From Chloroflexota bacterium (GTDB lineage: Bacteria > Chloroflexota > UBA11872 > UBA12225): 32,381 bases of DNA. Of this stretch, positions 14,151-21,390 are shown piece by piece. The notes under the pieces were generated by a model. That model had not been told where the DNA came from, made no database searches, and worked only from the letters and a program-made list of their open reading frames with translations. A program made the translations under genes and the position numbers. Position 1 is the first letter of the stretch, and each line of letters begins with the position of its first letter. The stretch covers positions 1-32,381 of the forward strand of contig JACQGX010000223.1 of NCBI GenBank assembly GCA_016199265.1. The letters run 5' to 3'.

Positions 14151-14921
14151 ATGAATGCTCTTCTCCTCGCCGCCGGGTACGCCACGCGCCTCTACCCGCT
14201 GACGCTTGACACGCCCAAGCCACTGTTGTCGGTCGCCGGTAAGCCGATTGCCCAGTACATGGTCGACCAGCTCGATCCGATTGCCGGTCTGCGCCGGCTG
14301 CTCGTCGTGACCAATCGCCGCTTCGCCGGCCGCTTTGAGTCCTGGGCCGCCGCCGCGCCGTCGCGCTTCACGATCGAAGTCGTCGACGACGAATCCGAAA
14401 CGAACGAGACGCGGCTCGGCGCGATTGGCGACATCGCCTTCACGCTCGCGCGCTTTCCTGCGCTCGCCGCGGAGCCGCTCTTCGTCCTCGGCGGCGACAA
14501 CCTCGTCGACTTCCGGCTCGCCGACCTCGTCGAGACCTTCCAGCGCCGCGGTGGCGACGCCACCGTTATCGCGCTCGTGCGCACACTCGACCCGGCACAG
14601 CTCCGGCGCTCCGGCGTCGTCACGCTCGACGATAGCGGCCGCGTGATGGGCTTCGTGGAGAAACCGGCCGACCCACCATCCGATCTCACCTGCCCACCGT
14701 TCTACGTCTTTCCACCGGCCGCGCTCGCGCTTGTCCCCACCTACCTCGCCGCCGGCGAGCCGGCCGACGCGCCGGGCAACCTCATCGCTTGGCTGCACCG
14801 CCACGCGCCCGTCTTCGGCCATGTCTTCGCCGAAGAACGGTACGACGTCGGCACGCCCGAATCCTACGCCGCCGCGTGCCGCCTCTTCGAAGCCCGCGCC
14901 GCCGCCCGCCACGACGGCTGA
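14151..14921 (+). CDS. Sugar-phosphate nucleotidyltransferase
   Basis: A 256-aa enzyme expected to join a sugar-1-phosphate to a nucleoside triphosphate, releasing pyrophosphate. The N-terminus LLLAAGYATRLYPLT ... PKPLL is the G-x-x-TR-x-PK nucleotide-binding signature. VLGGDNLVDF gives the metal-binding Asp and VMGFVEKP the conserved EKP. YDVGTPESY near the C-terminus is also typical. It lacks the extra C-terminal domain of GlmU or GlgC and resembles short RmlA/mannose-1-phosphate guanylyltransferase forms. The nucleotide and sugar cannot be fixed from sequence. Pairing with the kinase just upstream is strong context for a joint salvage or activation pathway. Confidence 0.9.
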   Translation: MNALLLAAGYATRLYPLTLDTPKPLLSVAGKPIAQYMVDQLDPIAGLRRLLVVTNRRFAGRFESWAAAAPSRFTIEVVDDESETNETRLGAIGDIAFTLARFPALAAEPLFVLGGDNLVDFRLADLVETFQRRGGDATVIALVRTLDPAQLRRSGVVTLDDSGRVMGFVEKPADPPSDLTCPPFYVFPPAALALVPTYLAAGEPADAPGNLIAWLHRHAPVFGHVFAEERYDVGTPESYAAACRLFEARAAARHDG

Positions 14922-14963
14922 GACCGCGCGCCTCTCCCCACTTCGGAAATCAGGAAAAAACCC

Positions 14964-14992
14964 TTGCATAAGTACCAGTTGGGACTTATACT
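14964..14992 (+). promoter_or_regulatory. Strong sigma70-like promoter
   Basis: TTGCAT (14964-14969), a 17-bp spacer and TATACT (14987-14992). The predicted start is near 15000, leaving about 45 nt of leader before the ATG at 15045, which has a perfect Shine-Dalgarno sequence. Confidence 0.75.
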
Positions 14993-15044
14993 TGAGTAGG
15001 AGGCCAACCAACGCCGGATGGCCCTTGGAGCGAGGAGGCGAGTG

Positions 15045-15293
15045 ATGCTCTACACCGCACGGAAGACTGGCATTGGCAAGCTGCGCGCCTACGAGCGCGA
15101 GCTCGCTGCGCGCTACGGAGAGTTACTCCTGCGTAAGCGCTTCGACGAGGCGAAGGCGCTCTTCGAGCAGCGTCGCCGGCTGCGCCGCGCCGTTCTCCAG
15201 GCCGAAGAGTGGCAGGTGGATGGTGCCGACGATATCGTCGTGCCATTACCGCGCCAGGTACAGCTCGAGGAAGAGATCGCCCGCGCCGCGTAA
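15045..15293 (+). CDS. Small charged helical protein, unknown function
   Basis: 82 aa, rich in Arg, Glu and Leu, predicted almost fully helical (LRAYERELAARYGELLLRKRF and DEAKALFEQRRRLRRAVLQ), with a short acidic C-terminal segment. I do not recognise the family. Expression signals are among the best in the window: a consensus-like promoter, and AGGAGG six bases before the ATG at 15045 (a GTG lies 3 nt upstream). This suggests an abundant protein. It is convergent to the topoisomerase A gene with only 5 bp between the stops. DNA or RNA binding is possible from the charge, but this is a guess. Confidence 0.75.
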   Translation: MLYTARKTGIGKLRAYERELAARYGELLLRKRFDEAKALFEQRRRLRRAVLQAEEWQVDGADDIVVPLPRQVQLEEEIARAA

Positions 15294-15304
15294 GGTGTTT
15301 ACGC
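15288..15304. other. Short inverted repeat containing both stop codons
   Basis: GCGTAA-GGTGT-TTACGC: a perfect 6-bp inverted repeat in which each arm holds the TAA of one of the two converging genes. It may be a minimal shared transcription end, but the stem is weak. Confidence 0.35.
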
Positions 15305-17782
15305 TTCCGCCGGCAGTACCGCCAGACCAGCGACTCGGTCGCCATCGGCCAGGTTGACCAGCACCGAGCCTCGTGAGCCACGCCCCAGGAGTGGGATCTC
15401 CCGGGCCACCAGGCGTACCGCCTGGCCGGCGCTGGTGCGCACGATCACGTCGCTATCGGGCAGCGTGATCGCCGCGGCGGCCGGCGCCAGACCGGCCGTG
15501 CCCACCTGTACGCCCCCCGTCGCCCGGCCCTTCACCGGGAACTCGCCGATTGGCGTCCGCTTGCCGATGCCGTTCTCGAACAGCACCGTCAGTGCGCCCT
15601 TGTCGCTGGGCCGTACCGTCCCGGCGGCGATGACGCGCGCGCTCTTGGCCAGCGAGATCGCGGCCACGCCCTGCGTGCCCCGGCCGGTCGGGCGCACGTC
15701 GGACTCGGCGAACCGCAGCGCCTTGCCGTCGCTCGCCACCAGGAGGTACTCGCCCTCGCCGCCCGATAGGAACGCCGCGACCACTTGATCGCCCGTCGCC
15801 AGCTTGAAGTCCTGCACGCCGGTCTGCGCCGCCGCCCGGTACTCCACGAGCGCCGACTTCTTGATCCTGCCCTGCGCCGTCACCAGCGTCAGATACCGGC
15901 CGCCGCCGGACGCTCCGGCTTTACCAGCCTCATCGCCGCTGCCGTTGAGATCGGCCACCGCGAGCGCCGCGACGACCGATTCGCCCGGATCCAGCCGCAC
16001 GAGCTTACGCAGCGCCTCGCCCCGGCTGGTGCGGTTCGCTTCCAGCAGTTCGTGGCCGCGCAGGTAAAAGACACGCCCGCGAGTGGTCGGCAGCAGAACG
16101 TAGTTGGTCGTCGTCGCCGGCGCGAGCGAGACGAGCGCCGATTCGCGCGTCACCGCCCGCTTGTACGCGCCCCGCGGCGTCGCCTTGATCGTCCCATCGG
16201 CGCCGAGTGCCACGAGGATCGGCGCCGTCTCGACGCTCGGCGCCACTTCGGTCACCTCGACGGTCGCATCGCCCTCGCGGTCGATCCGCGTCCGGCGCGC
16301 GTCGCCTTGTGCCTCGATAGTCGCCTCCATCTCCGCCTTGACCGCCGCGATCATCTTCTCGCGGCTGCCCAGCAGCTCCTTGAGCGCGGCGATCTTCTGC
16401 GTCAGCTCGCGCTTTTCGGTCGCGTAGCGCGACGCGTCCAGGCGTGTCACCTGCGCCAGCGTCATATCGGCGATGACCTGCGCCTGTACCTCGGACAGGT
16501 TGTAGCGCGCCCGAATCTGCGCCTTGGCCTCGTTGCGATCGCGCGAGGCCTGGAAAATCCGCACGATCTCCTGTGCGTTGGCCGCGCCGATGATCAACCC
16601 CAGCACGACGTGCAGCCGCTGCTCGGCCTGTTCCAGGTCGTAGCGCGAGCGGCGCTCGAGCACGTCGAGCTGATGGGCGTTGTAGTGGTTGAGCAGCTCC
16701 ACCATGCCCACCTGCTTTGGCTGGCGCGCCGGCTCCCAGCTCTCGCCGAACAGGAAGACCATCTGTACCGCCACGCTCGTCTGCAGCTCGGTGTACTTGT
16801 ACAGCGCATTCAGCATCTGCGCCGGGTCGCCGTCGCGCTTGACGTCGAGCACGATGCGGATGCCTTTCTCGGTGTCCGACTCGTCGCGGATCTCCGGCAC
16901 CAGCCCGTCCAGCCGGCGCTCGTTGAACGCCTTGACGATGCTGTTCTTCAAGCGCGCCTTGCTGATCGGCGGCAGCTTGGAGATGACCAGCGAGCGCTGG
17001 CGCGGCCCTTCCTCGAGCTTGACGACGCCGCGCACGATCAGCCGTCCCTTGCCGTTCGCGAGGTACTCGCGGATGCCCTCCTCGCCGACGACGATGCCGC
17101 CGCCCGGGAAATCCGGTCCCTGGATGTACTTGAGCAGCTCCAGCACCGACATCTGCGGCTTGCCGTACAGCGCGATGCAGGCGCGCAACGCTTCCGTCAG
17201 GTTGTGCGGCGGAATGCTCGTCGAGAGGCCGACGGCGATGCCGCTCGCTGGGTTGCACACCGGCGGAATCCGCGCCGGCAGGTACTCCGCCTCGACGACG
17301 CGCGCGTCCTGCTTGTACGTCGGCTTGAGCGGCACCGTCTCCTTTTCGATGTCGCGCAGCATCAGCTCGCCGAGCGCCGAAAGGCGCATCTCGGTGTAGC
17401 GGTAGTGCGCCGCCGGGTCCTCGTCGATCGACCCAAAGTTGCCCTGCCCGTCGATCAACGGGTAGCGCATCGTGAAGTCCTGCGCCAGGCGCACCGCCGC
17501 GTCGTACACCGAGCCGTCACCGTGCGGGTGGTAATCTCCCAGCACCTTTCCCACCACCTCGGCGCTCTTGACCGTCGGCCGGCTCGACAAGTACCGGTTG
17601 GCCCACATGCAATACAGAATGCGCCGCTGCACCGGCTTGAGCCCGTCGCGCGCGTCGGGCAACGCCCGGTCGGTGACGACCGACAACCCGTACGTCGCGA
17701 ACGCCCGCTCGAGCAGCACGCCGAATTCTTCGAGCTTGACCGCCCCCGTGCTGTTGGGGTCGTTGAATACTGTGTCTGCCAT
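15299..17782 (-). CDS. Type IIA topoisomerase subunit A (ParC/GyrA-like), no clear GyrA box
   Basis: An 827-aa DNA cleavage subunit that works with the B subunit encoded just upstream. The catalytic tyrosine is Y129 in AAHYRYTEMRLS, and HPHGDGSVYD (85-94) is the quinolone-pocket helix. The C-terminal third (about 495-820) is a beta-propeller with blade motifs such as TTRGRVFYLRGHELLEANRTSRG and GRGTQGVAAISL. Where gyrase has its QRRGGKG box, this protein reads TIKATPRGAYKRAVTRESA, with no box. Gyrase needs the box to wrap DNA and add negative supercoils, so a decatenating, topo IV-like role is favoured. The residue equal to E. coli GyrA Ser83 is Gly90; Asp94 is kept. The ATG at 17782 has no good Shine-Dalgarno sequence; 11-bp repeats lie upstream. 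Confidence 0.92.
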   Translation of the reverse strand: MADTVFNDPNSTGAVKLEEFGVLLERAFATYGLSVVTDRALPDARDGLKPVQRRILYCMWANRYLSSRPTVKSAEVVGKVLGDYHPHGDGSVYDAAVRLAQDFTMRYPLIDGQGNFGSIDEDPAAHYRYTEMRLSALGELMLRDIEKETVPLKPTYKQDARVVEAEYLPARIPPVCNPASGIAVGLSTSIPPHNLTEALRACIALYGKPQMSVLELLKYIQGPDFPGGGIVVGEEGIREYLANGKGRLIVRGVVKLEEGPRQRSLVISKLPPISKARLKNSIVKAFNERRLDGLVPEIRDESDTEKGIRIVLDVKRDGDPAQMLNALYKYTELQTSVAVQMVFLFGESWEPARQPKQVGMVELLNHYNAHQLDVLERRSRYDLEQAEQRLHVVLGLIIGAANAQEIVRIFQASRDRNEAKAQIRARYNLSEVQAQVIADMTLAQVTRLDASRYATEKRELTQKIAALKELLGSREKMIAAVKAEMEATIEAQGDARRTRIDREGDATVEVTEVAPSVETAPILVALGADGTIKATPRGAYKRAVTRESALVSLAPATTTNYVLLPTTRGRVFYLRGHELLEANRTSRGEALRKLVRLDPGESVVAALAVADLNGSGDEAGKAGASGGGRYLTLVTAQGRIKKSALVEYRAAAQTGVQDFKLATGDQVVAAFLSGGEGEYLLVASDGKALRFAESDVRPTGRGTQGVAAISLAKSARVIAAGTVRPSDKGALTVLFENGIGKRTPIGEFPVKGRATGGVQVGTAGLAPAAAAITLPDSDVIVRTSAGQAVRLVAREIPLLGRGSRGSVLVNLADGDRVAGLAVLPAEA

Positions 17783-17803
17783 CGTCTTCTGGTGGTCAGG
17801 TGG

Positions 17804-17880
17804 TGATCACGACTTGATCACGACTTGATCACGACTTGATCACGACTTGATCACGACTTGATCACGACTTGATCACGACT
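17804..17880. repeat. Seven perfect tandem copies of an 11-bp word
   Basis: TGATCACGACT is repeated seven times with no mismatch and ends exactly at the base before the B-subunit stop codon. On the transcript strand the unit is AGTCGTGATCA. Each unit holds one GATC, so seven GATC sites lie 11 bp apart, close to one helical turn. It fills most of the 98-bp gap between the two topoisomerase genes. The same word occurs at 1994-2047 and 24171-24203. Confidence 0.95.
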
Positions 17881-20013
17881 CTACACGTCCACCTCTTCCA
17901 CTTCACGCGCATGCTTGGCAAGGAACTCACGCCGCAGCTCGGCGTTGCCCTCTTCCATCAGCGCCGACACCAGCTTCGTGGCCACAGCGGCGTCTTCGAG
18001 CGTCACTTTCTTGAGCATGCGCTTTGCCGGGTCGAGCGTCGTCTCGCGCAACTGCTTGGCCGTCATCTCACCCAAGCCCTTGTAGCGCCGGAAGTCGAGC
18101 CCTTCTGCCCCCCGGTTCTGCGCCTGCCAGCGCTTGCGCGCCTCGTCGTCGGCCAGCCAGATCGTCTTGCCCTTGTACTGCACCGAGTACAGCGGCGGGC
18201 AGCCGATAAACACGTGCCCGCGTTCGATCAACTCGCCGAATTCCTGGTAGAACAGCGTCAGCAGCAGGCACTGAATGTGCAGGCCGTCGACGTCGGCATC
18301 GGTGAGAAAGACGATCCGCTTGAACTTCAGGCGGCTGTAGTCGAACGACGCGCGGGTGCCGCACCCCAGCACGCTCAAAATCGTGCGGATCTCTTCATTC
18401 TCGACAATTCGTTTCAAGTCGGCCTTTGCGACGTTGAGCGGCTTGCCGCGCAGCTTGAGCACCGCCTGGAATTCGGAAAACCGGCCCTGGGAGGCCGTGC
18501 CACCGGCCGAGTCCCCTTCCACCAGGAAGAGCTCGGCGCGGTCGGGGTCCTTCGTGATGCAGGGAATGAACTTCTTCGAGACGGTCGAGTCGATCAGCTC
18601 GCCGCTCTTCTTCTGTCCCGAGCGCGCCAGCTCCTCGACCAGCAGCGCCTCGTTGCGCGCCTTCTGCATCTCGTTGATCTTGCGCAGCCAGTCACGCCCA
18701 CCCCCTCCGGCGTTGGCCTCGAACCACTCCTTGAGCCCTTCGTCGATGATCGAGCGGACGATGCCTTCAACCGGCGCGTTGTTGAGCCGGTCCTTCGTTT
18801 GCCCCTGGAATTGTGGATTGGCCAGCTTGACCGAGACGACCGCCCCCAGCCCCTGCTGGATGACGTCGGCCCTAAAGCCTTGCTTCTCGCGATCCTTGAT
18901 GACGCCGATGCGCAGCGCCTGGTCGTTGAGCACCCGCGTGAGCGCCGCCTTGAAGCCCGTCTCGTGGACGCCGCCGTCGCGTGTGCGCACGCCGTTGGCG
19001 TAGCTCAATATCGTCGTGCGGTAGCCCGTATTCGGCAGCAACGCCAGCTCGACCGCCACGTCGTCGCGGCTCTTCGCCAGCGCGATCGGCTTGCTGAACA
19101 GCGCCGTCGCGTCCGACGGCGTCAGCGCTTTGACGAAGTCGGAGACACCGTCCTTCGAGACGAACGTCTTCGTCACCAACTGCCCGGCATCGCCGTCCCA
19201 GTGGCTGAACTCGATTGTCAGCCCTCGGTTGAGATACGCCGCCGCCTGCAGCCGGCTCTCGATCAGCTCCGGCGCGTAGTGCGCGTCCTTGTCGAAGATG
19301 CTGCGGTCGTAGAGCCAGCGCAGCTCGGTGCCGCGCTGCTGCGTCTCGGCCGGCATGACCGTGTGCGGCCCGGCTTTGCCCTGCCGGAACGACTGCCGGA
19401 ATTGCTGCCCGTCGCGCCAGACGGTGAGCGTGAGCTGCTCCGAGAGCGCGTTGATCACCGTCGCGCCGACGCCGTGCAGGCCGCCGGCCGTCTTGTACAC
19501 GCCCTCCTCGAACTTGCCGCCCGAGTGGGGCACCGTCATGATCAGCGTCGCCGCCGGAAGGGGCTTGTTCTGATACGGCTTCAGGTCGAACGGAATGCCG
19601 CGCCCTTCGTCGCGCACCGTCACCCAGCCGTCCCGGTCGATACTGACCGAGATACGCGTACCGTACCCGGCGTTGGCCTCGTCGACCGCGTTGTCGACCG
19701 CCTCGTAGATGAGGTGGCAGAGCCCCGACGTGCTCGTCGAGCCAATGTACATGCCCGGCCGGTGCCGGATCGCTTGGATGCCCTCCAGGATCTGAATGTC
19801 GGACGCGGTATAGCTCGCTGCCCCGGCCGCTCCGCCGCGCGCGCGGCCGCCTTTGCCGGGTGCCGTCGCCTTTCCTTCGGCCAGCTTCTCGGCCGCGACG
19901 GCCTGCGCGGCGCTCTGCGCTCGGCCGTTCCCGCCCTTGCTGCGTCCGGCGGCGTCTCGCTCCCCGGTGGCCAGTGCGAGCGCCACGTCCGTCAACTCAA
20001 GCTGCTGTGCCAC
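17881..20013 (-). CDS. Type IIA topoisomerase subunit B (ParE/GyrB-like)
   Basis: A 710-aa ATPase subunit. It has the GHKL ATPase start (ILEGIQAIRHRPGMYIG), the DNA-gate-type loop GGLHGVGATVINALSE, a transducer domain, then the TOPRIM residues EGDSAGGTASQGR (Glu) and LTDADVDGLHI (Asp-x-Asp). The C-terminal RYKGLGEMTAKQLRETTLDP is typical. The first ~65 residues are an unusual Ala/Gly/Lys-rich extension before YTASDIQILEG. The GTG start is preceded by AGGAGGT, so the extension is probably made. The gene is first in a B-A operon with its own promoter at about 20056-20086. Whether it is a second pair besides a true gyrase elsewhere cannot be seen here. Confidence 0.93.
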   Translation of the reverse strand: MAQQLELTDVALALATGERDAAGRSKGGNGRAQSAAQAVAAEKLAEGKATAPGKGGRARGGAAGAASYTASDIQILEGIQAIRHRPGMYIGSTSTSGLCHLIYEAVDNAVDEANAGYGTRISVSIDRDGWVTVRDEGRGIPFDLKPYQNKPLPAATLIMTVPHSGGKFEEGVYKTAGGLHGVGATVINALSEQLTLTVWRDGQQFRQSFRQGKAGPHTVMPAETQQRGTELRWLYDRSIFDKDAHYAPELIESRLQAAAYLNRGLTIEFSHWDGDAGQLVTKTFVSKDGVSDFVKALTPSDATALFSKPIALAKSRDDVAVELALLPNTGYRTTILSYANGVRTRDGGVHETGFKAALTRVLNDQALRIGVIKDREKQGFRADVIQQGLGAVVSVKLANPQFQGQTKDRLNNAPVEGIVRSIIDEGLKEWFEANAGGGGRDWLRKINEMQKARNEALLVEELARSGQKKSGELIDSTVSKKFIPCITKDPDRAELFLVEGDSAGGTASQGRFSEFQAVLKLRGKPLNVAKADLKRIVENEEIRTILSVLGCGTRASFDYSRLKFKRIVFLTDADVDGLHIQCLLLTLFYQEFGELIERGHVFIGCPPLYSVQYKGKTIWLADDEARKRWQAQNRGAEGLDFRRYKGLGEMTAKQLRETTLDPAKRMLKKVTLEDAAVATKLVSALMEEGNAELRREFLAKHAREVEEVDV

Positions 20014-20050
20014 GATACCTCCTCACCCCCTCGTGAACTACCACTGCTAC

Positions 20051-20086
20051 GTTCTATTATAGAACATCTGATCTATTCCCTGTCAC
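20051..20086 (-). promoter_or_regulatory. Topoisomerase operon promoter with overlapping palindrome
   Basis: On the minus strand TATAAT (20061-20056) is a perfect -10. GTGACA (20086-20081) lies 19 bp upstream, or TGACAG at 18 bp. The -10 sits inside the perfect inverted repeat GTTCTA-TTA-TAGAAC (20051-20065). A protein bound there would block the promoter. The half-sites are GTTC...GAAC, the reverse of a Gram-positive LexA box (GAAC...GTTC). Confidence 0.65.
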
Positions 20087-20287
20087 CGTACGCCTTCCAA
20101 CGGGCGGCGGCCTCGGGAGCATCTCTCCGAAACTCTACAACGCCGGACGGGTGCTTCCCGGTCCGTAGGAGCCCCGTTCCACGAGCTAGTCCCATGCAGG
20201 CGGCTGAACGCGCTACACGTCTTCCGGCGTGAGACCGGTCAAGCGGGAGATGCGAGCCAGCATCCGCCAGCCGATTTCCTCCCGGCC

Positions 20288-21385
20288 TTACGCGATCAAG
20301 CCCGCCGCCACGAAGCCTGGCTCCGGCCGGAGCACGAGCGCCGCCGCGCCGATCGCGCCCGCATCGCTTCCCAACGGCGACGGCACGGCGTACGTCTGCG
20401 GCTCCGGCCCATGCGGCCGCAGCCGCGCGAGATTGGCCCACAGCGCTTCGAACAGCGGTGCGCCCGCCTCAGCCAACCCGCCGCCGATCACCACCACCTC
20501 CGGGTCGAGCATCCGGCCGGCGATCAGCACCGCCAGCGCCAGGTAGTAGCCCTCACGGTCAAGCAAGTGCCGCGCAGCGGGATCACCTTCCTGCGCCGCC
20601 TGCACCACGTGCGGCGCGCCGATCGCGCCCAACTGCCCCCCCGCTAGGTCGAGCAGCCGCGGCGCACGCCCGGTCTCGGCCAGATGCTGTGCCGCCGCCG
20701 CCAGCGCCGGTCCCGATGCCACTGCCTCGAGGCAGCCGGCCATTCCGCACTTACAGCGCGGACCGTTTTCCAACAACGGAATGTGCCCAATCTCCCCTGC
20801 GCTCCGCTTCCCGCGCACGATGCGTCCCGACTCAATCAGCCCCGACCCGATGCCCGTCCCAAGCGTAACGAACACGAGATGCTCCACTTGCCTGACTCGC
20901 TGGCCGGGCGATGCAAGCCCTGCACCTTTTTCCTGCCCGGCGAGGGCCGGTAGGCTGCCTGATCGCTCGCCAACGACTGAAGCTAGCTCTGTGCTTGACA
21001 TCGCGCCGGCCCCGAAGCACCGTTCCCCCCACGCGGCGGCGTTCACGTCGTTGTCAAGCAACGCCGCGACCCCATAGCGGTCTCGCAGCGACGCCGCCAG
21101 CGGCAGATTGCGCCAAGCGAGATTGGTTGCGCCTCGAATGACGCCGGCCCGCCAGTCGATCCCTCCGGGTGAACCGGCCCCGATCCCGTTCAGCCGCTCC
21201 CGTGCCCGCGGCACGGAGGCAAGCACCTCGTCGACCACGCGAAAGATGCTCTCCCGCCCGGCCACGTTGTTCTCCGGTGCCACCGGTCCACGCGCCCGCG
21301 CCAGGACCGCGCCGCTCTCTCCTACGAGAACAGCGGCAACCTTGGTTCCGCCGATGTCGACGCCAAGCGCCAAATCACGTTTCAC
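20288..21385 (-). CDS. ROK family sugar kinase
   Basis: A 365-aa ROK kinase, probably phosphorylating glucose, N-acetylglucosamine or a related sugar. The ATP site is LGVDIGGTKVAAVLV (residues 7-21). The catalytic Asp is in LLDNDVNAAAWGE (about 113). The zinc site is H201 in AGEIGHIPL with C211, C213 and C218 (CKCGMAGCLE). Between the FGAG and VEHLVFVTLGTG segments, which normally join directly, lie about 38 extra residues (129-166: MSSTELASVVGERSGSLP...) encoded by 20888-21001. The GTG at 21385, five bases after the NagA stop, is the start; it lies in a heptamer pair (GAGACGT GAAACGT). Operon position after nagA points to an amino sugar substrate. The 465-codon track ORF start is not used. 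Confidence 0.88.
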   Translation of the reverse strand: MKRDLALGVDIGGTKVAAVLVGESGAVLARARGPVAPENNVAGRESIFRVVDEVLASVPRARERLNGIGAGSPGGIDWRAGVIRGATNLAWRNLPLAASLRDRYGVAALLDNDVNAAAWGERCFGAGAMSSTELASVVGERSGSLPALAGQEKGAGLASPGQRVRQVEHLVFVTLGTGIGSGLIESGRIVRGKRSAGEIGHIPLLENGPRCKCGMAGCLEAVASGPALAAAAQHLAETGRAPRLLDLAGGQLGAIGAPHVVQAAQEGDPAARHLLDREGYYLALAVLIAGRMLDPEVVVIGGGLAEAGAPLFEALWANLARLRPHGPEPQTYAVPSPLGSDAGAIGAAALVLRPEPGFVAAGLIA

Positions 21386-21390
21386 GTCTC

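Noticed and set aside
15785-17806. 673-aa plus-strand ORF opposite topoisomerase A
   Set aside because: Antisense shadow rich in Arg, His and Leu; all conserved motifs are in the minus frame.
17804-17880. Replication origin with iterons
   Set aside because: No DnaA-box cluster, AT-rich unwinding region, dnaA or dnaN gene is seen; closeness to a topoisomerase gene alone is not enough.
17869-20232. 787-aa plus-strand ORF opposite topoisomerase B
   Set aside because: Same type of antisense shadow; it runs through the repeat array and has no family features.
20213-20287. Open stretch after the ROK stop reading GREEIGWRMLARISRLTGLTPEDV then a stop
   Set aside because: It looks like the end of some helical protein in the same frame as the ROK gene, but 24 codons without a recognised family cannot be called a gene or relic with confidence.
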